Assembly (NCBI GenBank): GCA_017469265.1
Contig: JAFUGS010000001.1
Span: forward strand, 1 to 35,681
DNA length: 35,681 bases
Source of the DNA: Clostridia bacterium
Lineage (GTDB): Bacteria; Bacillota; Clostridia; Christensenellales; Aristaeellaceae
Reading direction: 5' to 3'
The notes beneath the pieces were generated by a model, which was not told the DNA's origin, did no database searches, and saw nothing but the letters and a program-made list of their open reading frames with translations. The position numbers were made by a program, and so were the translations under genes. This document shows positions 22,712 to 31,533 of this stretch, in pieces (within the stretch, counting starts at the first letter, position 1; every line of letters starts with the position of its first letter).

Positions 22712-25700
22712 TTACTGGCCGTCATCAAAGATGGTCAGATCCTGCGCCAGCTGGGCCCGGGTCATGACCGCGTCCTCCTGGCCGTCGCCGATGGCGGGGA
22801 ATTCCATCCCCACGAGGGAACCAAAGACGCTCATGACCTGATTCCGCAGGGCAAAGGTCAGGGGCTGATCACCGGTGACGCCTTCGGGCACCAGGCCGTA
22901 CTGGCTGAAGGTCGCCAGGGCCTCCTCCTCCGCGTTGGGGGCCCCGCCGATCAGCAGGTACAGCGCGGCGTAGAGGTTGCCGGCGGTGGCTTCCGCGTCC
23001 GGGGAGAAGGTATCCGCGCCGGTGAGGGCCATGAGGCCGTTTTCGTAGGCGAAGCGGATGGCGGCGTAGGACTCATGATCCGCGGGCACATCCGAAAGGG
23101 TGACTTCACTGGCGTCCACGGCGCCGAAGGGGTTCAGGACCGCTTCGTACAGATCCGCGTTGGCGTTGATGGCGCCCGCGCCGGCCGCGGTGCCCCGGTA
23201 CCCCTTTTCCAGCAGGCGCCGGAAGGTTTCCGCGGCGGCGTGGACGCTTTCGGGGGTAACGGCCTTCAGCTGGCGCATCCATTTCAGCTTCAGTTCCTCG
23301 CGGCCCTCCACGAGACGGGTCAGCTCGGAGACCGCGCCGGTCAGCTCGCCTTCCGGCTTCGCCAGGGAGGAATAAGCGCTGAGAATATAGCCGTCCAGGG
23401 TTTCCTGATCCAGGGCCAGCTGATCCAGCCAGTCGGGAATCCGGGCGTATACGTCAAAGGTTTCCACCACGTTCGGGTCCCGGTAGGAGATCAGATACAG
23501 CCCCTGATCGTCATAGGTGCTGCAGATGGGAGTATAGACGCCCATCTGATCCCGCAGGATCGGAACCAGCAGCTGATCCGCCACGAGGCTGGTGACCACG
23601 GGCATGCCGCCGTCCATCTCCAGGCCCAGGGTCTCGAAGGAGGCGACCAGGGAGTTGAAGCCGGAATTGGTGTCCGCGATGAAGCCCTCCGCCATGGCCG
23701 GGGCGGGCAGATCCAGGGCGGTCCGATCCCGCTTTTCCCGGGGCAGATCCGCCAGGAAGGCGTCCGCCAGGGGACGGTTCAGGGCGCAGCTGTCCGGGCT
23801 GCCCGCGAAGCCGGCGACGGCGCCTTCCCGGTTCAGCAGGAACCGCTGAACCCGCTGCAGCCCGGCCACGACCGGGGCCGGATCTTCCGCCATCTGGGCT
23901 TCCAGCTGCTCCAGGAAGGCGTAGTAGTCCGTGAAATTCAGATAAGCGTAATACCGCATGTTCATCAGGCCCACCCCCAGCCCGCGGTAAAGGCTCACGG
24001 AGTAGGGGCTGCCATTGATCTGGCTGCGGACGGCGGCTTTCTGGGCGGTGATGCGCTCGGAAAGCAGCCGGGTGTCGGTGAACCGGGAGCGCTGCAGCAG
24101 CTCCTTCATCAGGTCATACCCCGCGGCCAGATCCTCATCCAGGGCGGTCCACTGGGCGACCAGCCAGGGCTGCACGCTCCCCGCGTCCGCGCCGGGGCTG
24201 GTCTGGACGCCGATGACACAGGAATTCAGGTACCGCTCCTTCAGCACGGTGAGCTCCTCATAGGAGTGGGTGTCCGTATCCAGCTGACCGAGGAGGCGGG
24301 TGAAGAGCCGCATGTAATGGATATCCTCCAGGGGCAGCGCGCCGGCGTCAAAGAAGAGGTTCACCGTGCCCACGCCATCCACGTCCGCGTAGACATCGAC
24401 GCGGCGGACGCCGTCCTCTCCCGTGACATCCGCGCTTTCATAGGTTTTGATTTCCTCCGGCAGGCTGGAGACGTCCACGGCCTTCAGGGAGGCCATCAGG
24501 GCGCTGTTGTCCTCCTCTTCCGGCTGGGCGGCGGTATCCGCCACGACGCGGGCGATTTCCTCCTCGCTCATGCCGGCCTTGATTTCCGCCAGGCTGGCGG
24601 CCAGGGCGGCCTCTTCCTTCTCCTTTTCGCCGGGAGCCGGATAGGTGGTGGTCAGGGTGTAGAGCGCCGGCTCCAGCAGCCAGTCCCGGATCGCGTCAGT
24701 GTAAAGCCCCTGGGCGTTTTCGGTTTCCAGATTCTGATAGGCTTCCATGCTGTCCACATAGGCAAAGGGATTGCCGGTGGTGGCGTAGCTGTAGGCCAGG
24801 TTCATGATGACGCCTTCGATGGGGTTGGCGCTTTCCCCGGCCAGCTTGTTCTGCAGCTGCAGTTTGGCGGCGATGGCGTCCAGCAGGGCCGCGTCCAGGC
24901 CGTTTTCCATCACGGAGCGGAGGCTGTCGTTGATGGTGGCCTGGAAGATTTCCCCATCCCCCTCATTGACGTTCTCGGCGGTAAAGATGATGGCGTCGTC
25001 CGGCGCGGCCACCTCCCGTCCCACGCTGAATTTCCCGGTGGGCAGCGCCTTTTTCAGCGCCTGCATGAGGGGGGAGCCGTCGCTTCCCAGCAGCGCGCAG
25101 AGATGGTCCATCACCCGCTCGGCTTCCACATTCCCCTTCATGCCGGGGCAGAGAATATAATAGATGATGGAAGACTGATTGGCGGGATCCGTCCCTTCCG
25201 CCACGGGATAGGGAACGCTCGCGACGCCGGGGGCGGTGAGGGGCTGATAGCCGGGATCCTCCGCCGGGAAGTCCCGCTTCTCATACTGGGAGAATTCCCC
25301 GTCGAGCATCGCCAGGAAATCCGCGTAATTGTCCAGGCTGCCATACAGGAAGGCGATGCAGTTGGAGGGATGGTAGTACAGGTCGTGGTAGCTTTTCAGC
25401 TGCTCCCAGGTCATCTCCGGAATGTGCGCCGGGATGCCGCCGTACTGATAGGAAATGGCGGCGCCGGGGAAGGTGGCCCGATTGGCGTTGTAAAGGGCGG
25501 TGGATGACAGGGTCATGGCGCCGACCATTTCGGAATACACGGTTCCCTCCAGGGTCAGGGGGCTGTCGGCGTCCGCCATCTCATAATGCCAGGCCTGGGT
25601 CCTGTAGATGCTTTCATCCGTCATGATGTTCGGATGAAAACAGCTGTTGGTGTACCAGTCCGCGAGGCGCAGCAGCTGGTCCTCGGAGAGGGAGCCCAGG

Positions 25701-26119
25701 GGATAACAGGTCATGGCGTCCGTGGTATAGGCGTTGATGTAGGTGTTGTAGGTCTGATACATGGCGTTGAACAGCAGCGTTTTGGACGGGTATTTTTCGC
25801 TGCCGTACAGGGTGGCGTGCTCGAAGACATGCGGCAGGCCGGTGTCGTCCAGGGGCCGGGTCAGGAAAGACAGCTGGAAGGCCCGATAGGTATCGTCATT
25901 GGCGACATACATGACCTTCGCGCCGGTCTTCTGGTGGCCGAAGAGCACCAGCCGGGCGCCGATCATCGGGAAATCCCGGATTTCACGGACCTCAAAGCCG
26001 TGAATGACCTCACCCACCGCGGGCAGGGCCGCGGCCTCCTCCGCGGCGCCTTCCCCAAAGGCGGGAAGGACGCCCAGCGTCAGGGTCAGCGCCAGCAGCA
26101 GCGCGATCCATCTTGTCAT
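22712..26119 (-). CDS. Secreted M16 metallopeptidase (PreP/insulinase type) with C-terminal SLH-like repeats
   Basis: A 1135-residue exported zinc peptidase. A signal peptide (MTRWIALLLALTLTLGVLPA) precedes an M16C-type double-module protease. The inverted zinc motif HxxEH is H97-V-F-E100-H101 (TGLPHVFEHATLYGS), and the third ligand is E197 in GTVYSEMVG, 96 residues on, as in PreP-like enzymes, which degrade unfolded peptides inside a closed chamber. From about residue 1005 the sequence turns into surface-layer-homology-like repeats (LSDVPADHESYAAIRFAYEN, then GADTFSPDAEAT; a weaker second copy ends with VMTRAQLAQDL). SLH repeats bind pyruvylated wall polymer, so the enzyme is probably tethered to the wall. 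The ATG follows AGGAGG. It is a single-gene transcript with its own promoter and terminator. Most clostridial PreP homologues are cytoplasmic, so the secreted, anchored form is notable. Confidence 0.93.
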   Translation of the reverse strand: MTRWIALLLALTLTLGVLPAFGEGAAEEAAALPAVGEVIHGFEVREIRDFPMIGARLVLFGHQKTGAKVMYVANDDTYRAFQLSFLTRPLDDTGLPHVFEHATLYGSEKYPSKTLLFNAMYQTYNTYINAYTTDAMTCYPLGSLSEDQLLRLADWYTNSCFHPNIMTDESIYRTQAWHYEMADADSPLTLEGTVYSEMVGAMTLSSTALYNANRATFPGAAISYQYGGIPAHIPEMTWEQLKSYHDLYYHPSNCIAFLYGSLDNYADFLAMLDGEFSQYEKRDFPAEDPGYQPLTAPGVASVPYPVAEGTDPANQSSIIYYILCPGMKGNVEAERVMDHLCALLGSDGSPLMQALKKALPTGKFSVGREVAAPDDAIIFTAENVNEGDGEIFQATINDSLRSVMENGLDAALLDAIAAKLQLQNKLAGESANPIEGVIMNLAYSYATTGNPFAYVDSMEAYQNLETENAQGLYTDAIRDWLLEPALYTLTTTYPAPGEKEKEEAALAASLAEIKAGMSEEEIARVVADTAAQPEEEDNSALMASLKAVDVSSLPEEIKTYESADVTGEDGVRRVDVYADVDGVGTVNLFFDAGALPLEDIHYMRLFTRLLGQLDTDTHSYEELTVLKERYLNSCVIGVQTSPGADAGSVQPWLVAQWTALDEDLAAGYDLMKELLQRSRFTDTRLLSERITAQKAAVRSQINGSPYSVSLYRGLGVGLMNMRYYAYLNFTDYYAFLEQLEAQMAEDPAPVVAGLQRVQRFLLNREGAVAGFAGSPDSCALNRPLADAFLADLPREKRDRTALDLPAPAMAEGFIADTNSGFNSLVASFETLGLEMDGGMPVVTSLVADQLLVPILRDQMGVYTPICSTYDDQGLYLISYRDPNVVETFDVYARIPDWLDQLALDQETLDGYILSAYSSLAKPEGELTGAVSELTRLVEGREELKLKWMRQLKAVTPESVHAAAETFRRLLEKGYRGTAAGAGAINANADLYEAVLNPFGAVDASEVTLSDVPADHESYAAIRFAYENGLMALTGADTFSPDAEATAGNLYAALYLLIGGAPNAEEEALATFSQYGLVPEGVTGDQPLTFALRNQVMSVFGSLVGMEFPAIGDGQEDAVMTRAQLAQDLTIFDDGQ

Positions 26120-26138
26120 TTCGTTTATCCTCCTTTAC

Positions 26139-26198
26139 TTCCCTGCTTTAGCAGGGAAAAGCAAATTGTATTATAAGCTTTTACGGATCAAAACACAA
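26139..26198 (-). promoter_or_regulatory. Promoter and 5' hairpin of the M16 protease gene
   Basis: Minus strand: TTGTGT (26193-26198), 17 bases, TATAAT (26170-26175). The short leader contains an 8-bp hairpin, TTCCCTGC-TTTA-GCAGGGAA in the minus reading with loop TAAA (26139-26158), a few bases before the AGGAGG site, which could stabilise the message or tune translation. Confidence 0.75.
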
Positions 26199-26264
26199 TG
26201 TGAGGAGAAAGGAAAAGCAAAAAATACGCAGGATGGGGTGTCCCCTGTTCCGGGTACGCATGCC

Positions 26265-26301
26265 AAAAAAACGAAGCGGCAACCATGCGCGTGGTTGCCG
26301 C
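26265..26301 (-). terminator. Terminator of the 71-residue protein gene
   Basis: Minus strand: GCGGCAACCA, CGCGCA loop, TGGTTGCCGC, then TTCG and seven T (26265-26271). A perfect 10-bp stem about 57 bases after the stop codon of the small gene. Bases 26199-26264 hold nothing further that I recognise. Confidence 0.88.
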
Positions 26302-26357
26302 CTCAGCGGAGAGAATATCGCTGTCAAATGAATACCTTATTGCGCGGGAGGATAATC

Positions 26358-26573
26358 TTAACCAGGCTGCTGCTGAGTTCTCCTCAAATGCTGATTGCGC
26401 ATGGCTACAGCCTGCATTAACGCACTGTACTGAGCGGGAGTCGCAACCGGGTCTATTTCCGGATTTTCTTCATCGTACGCGGCGGGAAGATTACGAGCGG
26501 CCTCTATCATGGAGATTTCTTCGTCTGTCAGTTTTGTACCCGGCTTCAGCTTAAAAACGATTTCCTTTCCCAT
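26358..26573 (-). CDS. Small protein of unknown function
   Basis: A 71-residue protein that is probably real: it has a GGGGGTG site before its ATG, a -10-like TATAAT (26615-26620) some 40 bases upstream and a perfect terminator. The sequence starts MGKEIVFKLKPGTKLTDEEI, then a short helix (SMIEAARNLPAAYDEENPE) and a Gln/Arg-rich tail (MRNQHLRRTQQQPG). Small clostridial proteins with the same pattern, a short strand then LTxEE and an acidic DExxPE segment, often precede toxin-like genes and are suspected antitoxins, but no partner gene is present here. There is no membrane segment. Function not assigned. Confidence 0.65.
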   Translation of the reverse strand: MGKEIVFKLKPGTKLTDEEISMIEAARNLPAAYDEENPEIDPVATPAQYSALMQAVAMRNQHLRRTQQQPG

Positions 26574-26714
26574 TTTTTCACCCCCTATAAAGGTTAACAG
26601 CGTCCAATGATATTGTTATTATAAGCATTTCTCTCCAGGGTGGTCGCAAGGCGAGCAGAGATAATACGAATGTTCTAGCACAACACATTTCAGGAGTCAA
26701 GCAAAAGGAGAAAT

Positions 26715-26755
26715 AAAAAACCCCCGAAGCCATTGAAACAACGTCCTCGAGGGTT
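26715..26755 (-). terminator. Terminator of tRNA-Thr
   Basis: Minus strand: AACCCTCGAGG pairs with CTTCGGGGGTT (11 bp including two G-T pairs), enclosing a second short stem CGTTG/CAATG, followed by a T tract (26715-26720). It begins two bases after the encoded CCA end of the tRNA. Confidence 0.85.
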
Positions 26756-26756
26756 G

Positions 26757-26832
<76 letters not shown>

Positions 26833-26856
26833 GCGCTGTCTTGCGACAACGGTGGT

Positions 26857-26885
26857 ATACTACCACATTCGACATCCAAAATCAA
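26857..26885 (-). promoter_or_regulatory. Promoter of tRNA-Thr
   Basis: Minus strand: TTGATT (26880-26885), 17 bases, TAGTAT (26857-26862) with TG one base before the -10 box. The expected start is about 17-20 bases before the mature tRNA 5' end. Confidence 0.7.
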
Positions 26886-26906
26886 GAGGTATTTTTGTTT
26901 TTCCTG

Positions 26907-26976
26907 AAAAAAAAGCCGGGCCGCTGCATCGTTGGATTCAAAACGCTTTGAATCCCTTATGCAGAAACGAACCCGG
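26907..26976 (-). terminator. Long composite terminator of cysE
   Basis: Minus strand: nested stems CCGGG/CCCGG, CTGCAT/ATGCAG and GGATTCAAA/TTTGAATCC form one long interrupted hairpin, followed by eight T (26907-26914). It starts 13 bases after the cysE stop codon. Confidence 0.88.
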
Positions 26977-26989
26977 TATCTTCCGTTTT

Positions 26990-27961
26990 CTAAATCATGT
27001 AGAACCAGACAGGGTCCTGATTCGGAATATCCGGCTCAATCGTGAAGCCCTGCCCGTTTTTGTACAGCAGCTCCTGGCTCTTGATGCTGACACGGGTTCC
27101 AGGCGCGATGGGATGGGTGATAAACACGATGGAGCCGATCACCGAATCATGGCCGATCACCGTTTCCCCACCCAGGATGGATGCGCCGGCGTAAATGGTC
27201 ACATGATCCTCGATGGTGGGATGGCGGCGTTTTCCGTGCAGCTTTTGCCCACCCCGGGTGGAAAGGGCCCCCAGGGTCACGCCCTGATAAAGCTTCACAT
27301 GATCCCCGATGATGGTCGTTTCCCCCACCACGATGCCAGTGCCATGGTCGATGAAGAAAAACCGGCCGATCTGGGCGCCGGGATGGATATCGATCCCTGT
27401 CTTGCTGTGGGCGTACTCCGTCATGATCCGGGGAATCAGCGGCACTTCCAGCTGATACAGGGCATGGGCCAGCCGGTTTACGGTAATCGCGTAAAACCCC
27501 GGGTACGCGATGATGACTTCCTCCTTGCTGGAGGCGGCAGGATCCCCGTCGTAGGCGGCCTGCAGATCCATCTCCACGTAGGCCCGGATCTCCGGCAGCT
27601 TCTTCAGGAAAGCGGCAGTGATGTCCTCCGCCCGCTTTTCCGCCTCCGCCTCGGGCAGCAGGCTGCTTCCGCGCAGGGCGATGCCGATTTCGCGGATCAG
27701 GTGATACGCTACGTCCTCAATCAGCGCGGCCAGATGAATCTCCGGGTTGATAATATGATAGGTATAATCTCGGTAGTACCCGGGATACACCAGCCGCAGC
27801 AGCTTGCCGATCAGCTCCTCAATCACCTGCCGGTCTGGCTGGGTAAACATTTCCAGCCGGTCAATGACGCGGTCATTGCCGTAATCGGCGATAATATCTC
27901 TGGAAAGATCCTGAATCCGTGCTTTCAGGAGATTCTCATGCCTGTTCATATCCGTATCCAT
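26990..27961 (-). CDS. cysE: Serine O-acetyltransferase
   Basis: A 323-residue enzyme that acetylates L-serine with acetyl-CoA, the step before cysteine synthase. The N-terminal ~190 residues are helical (VIDRLEMFTQPDRQVIEELI, KLPEIRAYVEMDLQAAYDGD). The C-terminal left-handed beta-helix has the acyltransferase hexapeptide pattern and serine acetyltransferase motifs: GIDIHPGAQIGRFFFIDHGT with the catalytic histidine, GIVVGETTIIGDHVKLYQGV and RHPTIEDHVTIYAGASILGG. It is longer than E. coli CysE (273 residues), like the EpsC-type forms of anaerobes. The start is taken as ATG 27959-27961 after GAAAGGGAG; ATGs at 27982 and 27949 are possible. Single gene with promoter and terminator, divergent from topB. 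No T-box or S-box is visible in its short leader. Confidence 0.92.
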   Translation of the reverse strand: MDTDMNRHENLLKARIQDLSRDIIADYGNDRVIDRLEMFTQPDRQVIEELIGKLLRLVYPGYYRDYTYHIINPEIHLAALIEDVAYHLIREIGIALRGSSLLPEAEAEKRAEDITAAFLKKLPEIRAYVEMDLQAAYDGDPAASSKEEVIIAYPGFYAITVNRLAHALYQLEVPLIPRIMTEYAHSKTGIDIHPGAQIGRFFFIDHGTGIVVGETTIIGDHVKLYQGVTLGALSTRGGQKLHGKRRHPTIEDHVTIYAGASILGGETVIGHDSVIGSIVFITHPIAPGTRVSIKSQELLYKNGQGFTIEPDIPNQDPVWFYMI

Positions 27962-27993
27962 GTACTCCCTTTCTCCATCCATTCGATGGCCCA

Positions 27994-28022
27994 AGCATAC
28001 CATATTCCTTTTCCTTTTTCAA
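27994..28022 (-). promoter_or_regulatory. Promoter of cysE
   Basis: Minus strand: TTGAAA (28017-28022), 17 bases, TATGCT (27994-27999) with TG before the -10 box (TGGTATGCT). Confidence 0.78.
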
Positions 28023-28088
28023 TGATTCCGGAGCGAGTATTCCTTTCCCGGGTTCGACTTCTCAGCAGAATCTCCGGGTTCGCCACTT

Positions 28089-28117
28089 TTGCCATTTAAC
28101 GGGATTTGTGATATGCT
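28089..28117 (+). promoter_or_regulatory. Promoter of topB
   Basis: TTGCCA (28089-28094), 17 bases, TATGCT (28112-28117). The transcript would start near 28124, about 18 bases before the GGGAGG ribosome binding site. Confidence 0.75.
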
Positions 28118-28155
28118 CCTGGAGAAGATCGGAAATGTCAGTGGGAGGCTAAACC

Positions 28156-30336
28156 TTGGGAAAGATTGTCGTGGTGGCGGAAAAGCCCAGCGTGGGCCGG
28201 GATATTGCCCGGGTGATCGGGTGCCGGGAGCGGGGGGACGGCTGCCTCATGGGGGAGAAATACATCGTCACCTGGGCGGTGGGCCATTTGGTGACCCTGG
28301 TGGAACCGGATGAGCTGGATGAAAAATATAAAAAGTGGAGCTTTGCCACGCTGCCCATTCTGCCGGCGGAGATTCCGCTGAAGGTAATCCGCGGCACCAG
28401 TAAACAGTTTCAGATTATCAAAAAGCTGATCAACGCGCCGGACACGGATTCGCTGATCTGCGCGACGGACGCCGGGCGGGAAGGGGAGCTGATTTTCCGC
28501 TACATCTATGAAAAAGCGGGCTGCAGGAAGCCCTTCGACCGGCTGTGGATCAGCTCCATGACGGACGAGGCGATTTCGGAAGGCTTCCGGAGCATTCAGC
28601 CCGGGCGGAATTATGACGGCCTGTACGCCAGCGCGAGGTGCCGCAGCAAGGCGGACTGGCTGGTGGGGATGAACGCCAGCCGGGCCTTTACGCTGAAGTA
28701 TGACGCGCTGCTGAGCGTGGGGCGGGTGCAGACGCCGACGCTGGCCATCCTGGTGAAAAGACGGAAAGAGATCGAAAACTTTCAGCCGGAAGCGTACTGC
28801 ACCCTGCAGGCCGACTTCGGGGACTACAGCGGCACCTGCTTCAGCGACCGGTGGGAGCCGGACACCCATATCCCCAGGAAGGAAGAAGCGGACGCCATCG
28901 CCGCGGCGGTAAAGGGCAGGGAGGCGGAGGTCATCCGGGCGGAGACCACCCGCAAGACGGAGCCCCCGCCCCAGCTGTATGACCTGACCAGCCTGCAGCG
29001 GGACGCCAACAAGATGCTGGGCTTTACGGCGGACAAGACGCTGAAAACGGCCCAGAGCCTGTACGAAACCCATAAGGCGCTGACCTATCCCCGGACGGAC
29101 AGCCGGTACCTGCCCCCGGACATGATTCCCCGGGTGGTACAGACCATGAAGATGCTGCCGGAAAGCTATCAGCGGTTCGTTCCGGGGGCGCTGCGGGACG
29201 GGAAGCTGCCCGTCAGCCGGCGGACCATCGACGCCAGCAAGGTGACGGATCACCACGCGATCATTCCCACGAACAAGCGGGTGGATCCGGGGAAATTCAG
29301 CGCGGATGAACAGAAGCTGTACGACCTGGTGGCTCGGAGAACGCTGGCGGCCTTCTATCCCGCGTGCGAGTATGACGCCACCCGGGTGATCACCCGGGCG
29401 GAGGGGCATGACTTCCGCACCAACGGGAAGGTGATCGTCGTCAATGGATGGCACGATGTCCCGCCCCTGGCGGAGGCGGCGGGAAAGCCCGCCGCCCGGA
29501 CCAGGAAGAAAAAGGACGACGAGGAAGAAAGCGTCCAGCTGCCACCGCTCCAGCCCGGGGACAGACGGACGGTAAAGGACACAAAGGTCAAGGAGGACAA
29601 GACCAAGCCCCCGGCCCCGCATACGGACGCGAGCCTGCTGCTGGCCATGGAGACGGCGGGAAAAGAGCTGGAGGACGAGGAGCTGTCCCGGCAGATGAAG
29701 GGCAGCGGCATCGGGACCCCGGCGACCCGGGCCGCCATTATTGAGCGGCTGCTGCAGGTGGGGTATGCCCAGCGGAAGGGGAAAACACTGCTGGCGACGG
29801 ACAAGGGCGTCCGGCTGATCGAAATCATGCCGGAGGAGCTGGCCAGCCCGGAGCTGACGGGACGGTGGGAGCTGGCGCTCCACGAAATCACGGACGGAAA
29901 GCAGGACGCGGACCGCTTTCTGGAAGGGATCAACCGGATGTGCGTCTTCCTGGTGGACTACGCCAGGGACCGGGCGGCGCAGGTAACCTTCCCGGAGGAA
30001 GACCGGGGACGGGGAAAAGGCGGCAAAAGAGGCTACAGCGCCAAAGTCCTGGAGGGAACGGTGTGCCCGGTCTGCGGGAAAGGAAAGCTGCGGGAGAGTG
30101 GCCTGGCCTTTGAATGCACGGAAAAAGGATGCAAATGCACCATCTGGAAGGATATGCTGACCCGGGGAGGCGGGCCGCAGCTGAATGAAAAGCTGCTGCG
30201 GCTGATCCTGGAAAAGCGGCAGGTGAAGGGCTCCACCGGGACGATTCAGCTCCAGGAGGGCTGGATCCGGTTCTATCCCAACGGCAGCGAGACGCCCTCC
30301 GTCAGCCGGCCGCTGATCTATGAAAAGAAAAAGTAA
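28156..30336 (+). CDS. topB: DNA topoisomerase III
   Basis: A 726-residue type IA topoisomerase that cuts and passes single strands, mainly decatenating replication or recombination intermediates. The Toprim domain opens with VVAEKPSVGRDIA and has DAGREGE (105-111) for Mg2+. The active-site tyrosine is in LTYPRTDSRYL (about Y311). GRVQTPTLAILV and a region GSGIGTPATRAAIIERL are also standard. Near residue 635 begins a C-terminal four-cysteine module, CPVCGKGKL...CTEKGCKC, then a tail that ends with a strand-rich segment. The middle carries a charged insertion (TRKKKDDEEESVQLP, about 452-466). The start is TTG 28156-28158, seven bases after GGGAGG. Typical of chromosomal Clostridia; plasmid and conjugative elements also carry topB, but no other conjugation genes are near. 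Confidence 0.95.
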   Translation: MGKIVVVAEKPSVGRDIARVIGCRERGDGCLMGEKYIVTWAVGHLVTLVEPDELDEKYKKWSFATLPILPAEIPLKVIRGTSKQFQIIKKLINAPDTDSLICATDAGREGELIFRYIYEKAGCRKPFDRLWISSMTDEAISEGFRSIQPGRNYDGLYASARCRSKADWLVGMNASRAFTLKYDALLSVGRVQTPTLAILVKRRKEIENFQPEAYCTLQADFGDYSGTCFSDRWEPDTHIPRKEEADAIAAAVKGREAEVIRAETTRKTEPPPQLYDLTSLQRDANKMLGFTADKTLKTAQSLYETHKALTYPRTDSRYLPPDMIPRVVQTMKMLPESYQRFVPGALRDGKLPVSRRTIDASKVTDHHAIIPTNKRVDPGKFSADEQKLYDLVARRTLAAFYPACEYDATRVITRAEGHDFRTNGKVIVVNGWHDVPPLAEAAGKPAARTRKKKDDEEESVQLPPLQPGDRRTVKDTKVKEDKTKPPAPHTDASLLLAMETAGKELEDEELSRQMKGSGIGTPATRAAIIERLLQVGYAQRKGKTLLATDKGVRLIEIMPEELASPELTGRWELALHEITDGKQDADRFLEGINRMCVFLVDYARDRAAQVTFPEEDRGRGKGGKRGYSAKVLEGTVCPVCGKGKLRESGLAFECTEKGCKCTIWKDMLTRGGGPQLNEKLLRLILEKRQVKGSTGTIQLQEGWIRFYPNGSETPSVSRPLIYEKKK

Positions 30337-30340
30337 AACG

Positions 30341-30360
30341 GCGCGGGAGACATCCCGCGC
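30341..30360 (+). other. Hairpin between topB and the pyruvyl transferase gene
   Basis: GCGCGGGA, GACA loop, TCCCGCGC: a perfect 8-bp stem five bases after the topB stop codon. No T-tract follows, so it is more likely an mRNA-stabilising element than a terminator; the downstream gene has no promoter of its own that I can see. Confidence 0.55.
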
Positions 30361-30392
30361 GGAAACCGGTCAAAACAGGGAAGGGAAACAGC

Positions 30393-31436
30393 ATGGGCAA
30401 AATCGGCATCATGACCTTTCTGCACAACGGAAACTATGGCAGCAGCCTCCAGGCCTACGCGCTGCAGCGGGTGGTGCGGGAGATGGGGTATGACTGCGAG
30501 CACATGGACTACCGCCCGGACCTTCGGGAGAAGGCGGAAAACCTGATCCGGTGCGGCAACAGCCCGAAGCTGCTGCTGGAAGGGCAGCGGAAGCGCCAGG
30601 TGCAGGGCAGCCAGGAGGGCATGCGGGCCAAGCACCGGGCCATCGATGATTTTTACGCCCGGCGGATGGCGCTGAGCCCGGTGTGCAGGAACCGGAAGGA
30701 GCTTTCCCGGCTGAGCGGGCGGTACGATCAGCTGATGTGCGGGAGCGACCAGATCTGGAATCCGGTCTGGATGAATCCGGCCTACTTCCTGGACTTCGGA
30801 GCGCCGGAAAAAAGACGGATCGCCTACGCCCCGAGCCTGGGCGTCAGCACGGCGCCGGGCCGGCGGAAAAGCCGGATGATCCGGCGGGCGCTGGCGCTGT
30901 TTGACGCGGTTTCCGTACGGGAGGAGGAAGGCGCCAGACTGCTGGTCACCGTGACCGGGGACCGGCCGCCGGTGATGCCGGACCCGGTCTGCCTGCTGCG
31001 GAAGGAGGAATGGCTGGAACTGGCCGCGCCCCTGCCCGGGAGGGAAGGGCGCCTGCTGTGCTATTTTATCGGGGAAAACCCGGAATACTGGCGGCGGGTG
31101 CTGGCCCTCAGCCAGGAGAAGGGCCTGACCCCGCTGGTGATTCCTGTAACCGCGGAAAGCTACGCCCAGCCTTTTGAGAAGCTGGACGGCGCGGGGCCGG
31201 AGGCATTTCTCGGCGCCGTCGCCGGGGCCGGGATGCTGTGCACGGACAGCTTTCACGGGCTGGCCTTCGGGTCCATTTTCGGGAAGCCGGTGGATCTGCT
31301 CCGCCGGTACCGGGACACGGACCGGGAGAGCAAGAACAGCCGGGTGGACCATTTCCTGCGGGAAACGCGGAGCAGGGGACTGGAGCGCATGCGGCAGGAA
31401 GGCCTGGAGTGGCTTTCGCGGAACCTGGAGGGATGA
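30393..31436 (+). CDS. Polysaccharide pyruvyl transferase family protein
   Basis: A 347-residue protein of the PS_pyruv_trans (CsaB/WcaK-like) family, GT-B-like enzymes that transfer pyruvate from PEP to sugars as a ketal. Visible family features are the N-terminal IGIMTFLHNGNYGSSLQAYA, MCGSDQIWNP in the middle and the C-terminal TDSFHGLAFGSIFGKPV. It has no signal or membrane segment, so it acts on cytoplasmic precursors. Pyruvylated wall polymer is what SLH repeats bind, and an SLH-like protein is encoded at 22712-26119, which makes a functional link possible, though many family members act on exopolysaccharides. The ATG follows GGGAAGGGAAA. It lies 56 bases after topB and is probably read from the same transcript. 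Confidence 0.88.
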   Translation: MGKIGIMTFLHNGNYGSSLQAYALQRVVREMGYDCEHMDYRPDLREKAENLIRCGNSPKLLLEGQRKRQVQGSQEGMRAKHRAIDDFYARRMALSPVCRNRKELSRLSGRYDQLMCGSDQIWNPVWMNPAYFLDFGAPEKRRIAYAPSLGVSTAPGRRKSRMIRRALALFDAVSVREEEGARLLVTVTGDRPPVMPDPVCLLRKEEWLELAAPLPGREGRLLCYFIGENPEYWRRVLALSQEKGLTPLVIPVTAESYAQPFEKLDGAGPEAFLGAVAGAGMLCTDSFHGLAFGSIFGKPVDLLRRYRDTDRESKNSRVDHFLRETRSRGLERMRQEGLEWLSRNLEG

Positions 31437-31484
31437 GCGCCCCGCCGGGAAGCCGCGGGGATTCCGGAAAAAACGCATAGGAAA

Positions 31485-31514
31485 AGCCCGCCTGTTCGCA
31501 CTAACAGGCGGGCT
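31485..31514. terminator. Bidirectional terminator between the pyruvyl transferase gene and rpmB
   Basis: AGCCCGCCTGTT, CGCACT loop, AACAGGCGGGCT: a perfect 12-bp stem. The plus strand continues GATTTT; the minus strand continues TTTT. It sits between two converging genes and serves both, best for rpmB. Confidence 0.88.
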
Positions 31515-31533
31515 GATTTTCCCTCTGAGAAAC

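Noticed and set aside
22694-25507. A 937-codon open frame opposite the M16 protease
   Set aside because: Antisense artefact of third-position GC bias; the protease has a signal peptide, HxxEH and its own promoter and terminator.
27962-28016. T-box or S-box upstream of cysE
   Set aside because: The leader between the promoter and the start codon is too short, and no specifier loop, GGTGG T-box core or SAM-aptamer motifs are present.
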